Positions 60,898 through 64,000 of a stretch of DNA of 64,000 nucleotides are shown piece by piece. The number at the start of each line of letters is the position of its first letter. The first letter of the stretch is position 1. Position numbers and translations under genes: made by a program. Source of the DNA: Bradyrhizobium sp. 1(2017) (GTDB taxonomy: Bacteria > Pseudomonadota > Alphaproteobacteria > Rhizobiales > Xanthobacteraceae); the NCBI RefSeq assembly GCF_011602485.2, contig NZ_CP050022.2, positions 496,001-560,000 on the forward strand, given 5' to 3'. The notes below the pieces were generated by a model, which did no database searches, was not told the DNA's origin, and was given only the letters and a program-made list of their open reading frames with translations.

Positions 60898-61557
60898 TCA
60901 GACACTCTCTTCGATGGAGGAAACATAGTCGTCGATCGGAAGCGCGATCTCGCCCTGCCGGATCGGAACGCATGGCGGTGGGAAGTCCTGGCGGAAGCGG
61001 GCGCCGGCCGCACCGGCGCGGTCGAGAAAGCGGTCCAGATGCGCCATCGCGCCGGTCGGCAGATCGTGCAGCACCATCAGCGTCCAGGGCTGCCGGCTGC
61101 ACTGGTCGAGCGCGCGCTCGGTCCAGCCGTCGGGGTCGTCCCAGTCGCGCGGAATGGAATTCCAGAGCACGCAGCTGTGTCTGTTGCGGGTGAGATAATC
61201 GACGACCGACGGCTTGAGCAGCCGCTTGTCCAGATTGCCGCCGCCACCGAACGGGCGGAACCAGCGCTGCGGATGCGCGAGATCGCCGATCGCATCCTGC
61301 GTGCGGCCGATCTCGGTCTCAGCGGTGCCGCGTCCGGATTGCTCGCCGAGCGGAATGCTGTGCGTAAAGGTGTGGTTGCCGATCCAATGTCCCTCCCGGT
61401 GCGCACGCGCCGCAAGGTCGCGCCGTTTCGAGTCGGCAAGCTTCTCGCCGATGACGAAGAAGGTGGTCTTGATCCCGCGCTTGCCGAGACTATCGAGCAC
61501 GCGCGGCGTCACGTCGGGATCGGGACCGTTGTCGAATGTCAGCGTCAGATCGTACAC
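60898..61557 (-). CDS. NodB-fold polysaccharide deacetylase-like protein
   Basis: 219 aa from a GTG behind TGAGG. Starts MYDLTLTFDNGPDPDVTPRVL: the usual metal-binding Asp of the TFDDGP motif is Asn10. The later His pair (GNHTFTHS) is present. The altered ligand suggests changed metal or substrate use. No signal peptide, so a cytoplasmic role in the ABC-linked pathway is more likely than work on cell-wall polymer. Confidence 0.85.
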   Translation of the reverse strand: MYDLTLTFDNGPDPDVTPRVLDSLGKRGIKTTFFVIGEKLADSKRRDLAARAHREGHWIGNHTFTHSIPLGEQSGRGTAETEIGRTQDAIGDLAHPQRWFRPFGGGGNLDKRLLKPSVVDYLTRNRHSCVLWNSIPRDWDDPDGWTERALDQCSRQPWTLMVLHDLPTGAMAHLDRFLDRAGAAGARFRQDFPPPCVPIRQGEIALPIDDYVSSIEESV

Positions 61558-61566
61558 GCCAATACC

Positions 61567-62400
61567 TCAGGTCGCCGGCTGCATCGCGCCCGTCGCGACG
61601 TCGTCATTGGCCTGGCCGCCGCGGGTGCCGGTCTGCCAGATCGCGGCCTTGCGCTCGATCCACCGGATCACGGCGTTGAAGCCGATCGCGAGGAACAGCA
61701 CGAGCAGCACGCCTGCAAAGACGTGGGCGCTGTCGAGGATCGTGCGGTAGCGCGAGATCAGATAGCCGATGCCGGCCGAGGAGATCAGCATCTCCGAGAC
61801 GACGACGCCGACGATCACCAGCGCGCCGCCGACACGCAGGCCGGACAGCACCGTGGGGATCGCCGCAGGGATGATGACGCGGACCAGCCGCTGGCTCAGC
61901 GTCGCGCCCATGCTGCGGGCCGCGAGCAGGAGTTGCGGGTCGATGGTCTGGATGCCGGCGGCGGTCGCGAGCATCGTCGGCAAGAAGCCGTAGATCGAGG
62001 CGAACGCGATCTTGGATTCCGAGCCGATGCCGAGCCACACCGTGAACACGGGATAGAGGATCACCAGTGGCACCGCGTAGAGGCTCGACACCATCGGCAT
62101 GATCAGCACGCGCGGGCCGGGCAGGCTGCCGACGATGGCGCCGAGCAGGATGCCGCCGCCGCAGGCGAACGCCATGGAGACAACGACCTCGTAGAGCGTG
62201 ACCGCAAGCGCATGGCCGTATTCACCCGCGTCGGTCCACCCGGCCATCAGCGTGGACGATAGCGAGGGCAGGAACAGCTCGGCAATCAGACCGGTGCGCG
62301 GCAGCAGCTCCCACAACGCGATCAAGCCGATCACGATCAGATATCGCAGCGTCTTTGCACTTATTCTGGCACTCATCCTGGCGCTCATCGTTCGTCTCAC
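61567..62400 (-). CDS. ABC importer permease
   Basis: 277 aa from a GTG that overlaps the stop of the ATPase gene (GTGA); an ATG four codons later is an alternative. Six membrane segments and the BPD_transp_1 loop (ARSMGATLSQRLVRVIIPAA). Second membrane subunit of a NitT/TauT-type importer. Confidence 0.92.
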   Translation of the reverse strand: MRRTMSARMSARISAKTLRYLIVIGLIALWELLPRTGLIAELFLPSLSSTLMAGWTDAGEYGHALAVTLYEVVVSMAFACGGGILLGAIVGSLPGPRVLIMPMVSSLYAVPLVILYPVFTVWLGIGSESKIAFASIYGFLPTMLATAAGIQTIDPQLLLAARSMGATLSQRLVRVIIPAAIPTVLSGLRVGGALVIVGVVVSEMLISSAGIGYLISRYRTILDSAHVFAGVLLVLFLAIGFNAVIRWIERKAAIWQTGTRGGQANDDVATGAMQPAT

Positions 62401-63203
62401 GCCGATTTGCGGATATGCCGCCAGATGCGGTCGCGCAGGCTGCCGAAGGTATCGCCGCTGAGCATCTCGTAGGTCCGCGGCCGCGGCAGCTGGACCTGAA
62501 GATGGTCCACGATGCGCCCGGGCCGCGCAGACATCACGATCACCTCGTCGGCGAGATAGACGGCTTCGGTGAGGCTGTGCGTGACGAAGACGACCGTCTT
62601 GCCGGTCGCTGCCCAGATGCGCAGCAGCTCGTCGCCCATGGTCATGCGCGTCTGCTCGTCGAGCGCCGCGAACGGCTCGTCCATCAGCAGCACCGGCGGA
62701 TCCTGCACCAGCCCGCGCGCGATCGAGACCCGCTGCTTCATGCCACCCGAGAGTTCATGCGGATGGCGCTTGCCGAAACCGTCGAGCCCGACCAGCTTGA
62801 GCGCATCCTGCGCCTTGGCGCGGCGCTCGGCCTTGGGTACGCCGCGCAGCGCCAACGGAAACTCGACATTGTCCTCCGCCGTCAACCAGGGAAACAGGCT
62901 CGCCTCCTGGAACACCACGCCGACCCGGTCGGGGTCGGGCTGCAGGATCGGCGCCCCGCTGATGGTAATGGTGCCCGCAGTCTGCTGGCGCAGGCCCGCC
63001 ATCATCATCAGAAGGGTCGACTTGCCGCAGCCGCTGGGGCCGACCAGCACGACGAAGCGGCCGGGCTTGATCTCCAGCGAGACGTCCTCCAGCGCGACGA
63101 CGTCCTGCGACCGGGTCTTGAACACCTGGCCGACGTTCTTGACCTCGATCGCGCCGGCGCGCGCGGCGGGCTTCAAAGGGGTCACGTTCGCCAATGGCTG
63201 CAT
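62397..63203 (-). CDS. ABC importer ATPase
   Basis: 268 aa. Walker A LVGPSGCGKSTLL, Q-loop FQEASLFPW, signature LSGGMKQRVSIARGL, Walker B VLLMDEPFAALDE and H-loop FVTHSLTEA. It overlaps both permease genes by a few bases. Confidence 0.95.
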   Translation of the reverse strand: MQPLANVTPLKPAARAGAIEVKNVGQVFKTRSQDVVALEDVSLEIKPGRFVVLVGPSGCGKSTLLMMMAGLRQQTAGTITISGAPILQPDPDRVGVVFQEASLFPWLTAEDNVEFPLALRGVPKAERRAKAQDALKLVGLDGFGKRHPHELSGGMKQRVSIARGLVQDPPVLLMDEPFAALDEQTRMTMGDELLRIWAATGKTVVFVTHSLTEAVYLADEVIVMSARPGRIVDHLQVQLPRPRTYEMLSGDTFGSLRDRIWRHIRKSA

Positions 63204-63937
63204 CGCGTTTCCACCCATCTGACAAGTTCGTTGAAGGTCATGGCGATCGCGGCGACCATCACGACGCCGGCGAGGAGCTGCTTCATCTGGAAATTTTCGC
63301 CCCAGGTCGCGATCTGGTGCCCGATGCCGTCGCGCGAGGCGTACATCTCGGCGAGGATCACGCCGGTGAGGTTGAAGATCATGGAGATCCGCAGCGCTTC
63401 GAGCAGCACCGGCAGCATGCTTGGCAGGTAGACCCGGAACGCGGTCTGCATCGGCGTGGCGCCATAGGAGCGCGCCACCGTCAGATGCTCGACCTTGACC
63501 GACTCCACCGCCGTCGTGGTCGACATGATCACGATGAATATCGTTGAGAAGAAGCCGAAGCCGACCTTCTGGGCGAAGCCGACGCCGAACACCAGGATGA
63601 ACATCGGCAGGAAGATCGATTTCGGGATGCTGAAGGCGAAGAACAGCAGCGGCTTGGCGACATCGGCAAAGTAACGGTTCTCCGCGACCAGGAAGCCGAT
63701 CAACGCGCCGAAGGGCACGGCCAGCGCGAACGCCGTCAGCACCTCGGTCGCGGTGACCATCAGGTCCTTCTGCACGGCCGCGCGCTGAAGCAGGTCGCCG
63801 AGCGTCACGAAGGTGTCGGACGCCGACGGCAGCAGGCGCGCATTGACGATGCCGGTGCGCGACAGCACCTCCCACAGCGCCAGGACCGCGACGATGATCG
63901 CGATCCGCGCAAGGTTGATGGCGAGCGTGCTCTGCAT
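63182..63937 (-). CDS. ABC importer permease
   Basis: 251 aa, six membrane segments, loop VARSYGATPMQTAFRVYLPSM. It pairs with the other permease (61567-62400) to form a heterodimeric channel. The first gene after the binding-protein gene at the right edge. Confidence 0.92.
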   Translation of the reverse strand: MQSTLAINLARIAIIVAVLALWEVLSRTGIVNARLLPSASDTFVTLGDLLQRAAVQKDLMVTATEVLTAFALAVPFGALIGFLVAENRYFADVAKPLLFFAFSIPKSIFLPMFILVFGVGFAQKVGFGFFSTIFIVIMSTTTAVESVKVEHLTVARSYGATPMQTAFRVYLPSMLPVLLEALRISMIFNLTGVILAEMYASRDGIGHQIATWGENFQMKQLLAGVVMVAAIAMTFNELVRWVETRCSHWRT

Positions 63938-63942
63938 CGCGA

Positions 63943-64000
63943 CTACTTGGTCGGGACGGGCTTGAACTTGGTCGAGATCACGTCCTCCACCGGCACGATG
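63943..64000 (-). CDS. 3' end of ABC substrate-binding protein gene
   Basis: Only the last codons are in the window: the frame reads ...IVPVEDVISTKFKPVPTK and stops at 63943. Its position ahead of the permease gene, six bases away, indicates the binding protein of this importer; the family cannot be judged from 18 residues. Confidence 0.6.
   Translation of the reverse strand, partial: IVPVEDVISTKFKPVPTK

Noticed and set aside
60898..61557. Nodulation gene nodB and a symbiosis island
   Set aside because: No nod box, nodA/nodC or other symbiosis genes are visible. The NodB fold is shared by many unrelated deacetylases, and this one lies in an ABC-importer operon.
59071..62262. 1063-codon open frame on the plus strand
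   Set aside because: It is antisense to four well-supported minus-strand genes (MetE-like, FAH, NodB-fold, permease). Its composition is His/Arg/Asp-rich, as expected for a shadow in GC-rich coding DNA.
36..63990. CRISPR array or phage-defence cluster
   Set aside because: No regularly spaced repeat units, Cas, restriction-modification, toxin-antitoxin or CBASS/retron-type genes were seen. The caspase-fold protein is exported and lacks catalytic residues, so it is not read as a defence effector.

Overview
The window looks like a chromosomal segment of a Bradyrhizobium-type alphaproteobacterium. Three things point there. The sequence is GC-rich (by eye, about 65%). Many intergenic spacers hold Bradyrhizobium-style palindromic repeats (1101-1201, 28411-28534, 30450-30538, 42049-42170, 45416-45496). 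The gene repertoire also fits: NMT1/SsuA-type ABC importers, FixJ-like regulators, hybrid PAS kinases and many small secreted proteins. I see no rRNA, tRNA, CRISPR array, phage or replication origin.

Layout. 1-4.6 kb: a MocR/PdxR regulator (cut by the left edge) divergent from an EamA exporter, then a DUF1254/DUF1214 protein with two small secreted proteins behind a consensus FNR/FixK box. 4.6-23 kb: a dense signalling block. It holds a degenerate REC-EAL protein, a LuxR-type regulator with a His-less kinase-like domain, an Hpt protein, a Crp/Fnr regulator, a response-regulator pseudogene, cheA-cheW-cheY-cheR, a PilZ-like protein, two further response regulators, and a 1198-aa hybrid kinase with its response regulator. 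23-30.5 kb: a GntR-controlled catabolic unit with an ABC importer, an IlvD/Edd dehydratase, an RraA-type aldolase and an exported SMP-30 lactonase; a perfect 26-bp palindrome lies between the regulator and the importer. 30.5-35.4 kb: an oligopeptidase and an AlgI-like MBOAT with an SGNH-like partner. 35.4-36.7 kb: an intact IS481-family element. 36.8-45.4 kb: an aminotransferase, a nuclease, a large unknown protein, a caspase-fold protein without catalytic residues, an orphan RND adaptor, a beta-propeller protein and several tiny ORFs.

45.5-52.6 kb is an efflux/redox island on the minus strand: AraC regulator, AraC remnant, small protein, NDH-2-like oxidoreductase, EmrA-like adaptor, EmrB-like exporter and MBL hydrolase. 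A 77-bp promoter-like element is present twice in it, each time ahead of a gene. 52.7-58.9 kb: a GGDEF-EAL protein, a secreted protein, a LysM protein and an LTXXQ-like protein. 58.9-64 kb: a minus-strand operon with an NMT1-type ABC importer, a NodB-fold protein, an FAH-family enzyme and a MetE-like protein; its substrate-binding gene runs off the right edge.

The most interesting non-coding signal is the palindrome CCGTA-N4-TACGG. It occurs four times, always just upstream of genes: the LuxR/DHp gene, an 82-aa gene, the spacer between a 96-aa gene and a FixJ-like regulator, and the AraC gene. A one-mismatch copy lies upstream of cheA. It may be the operator of one or both FixJ-type DNA-binding domains here, linking chemotaxis, signalling and the efflux island in one regulon.
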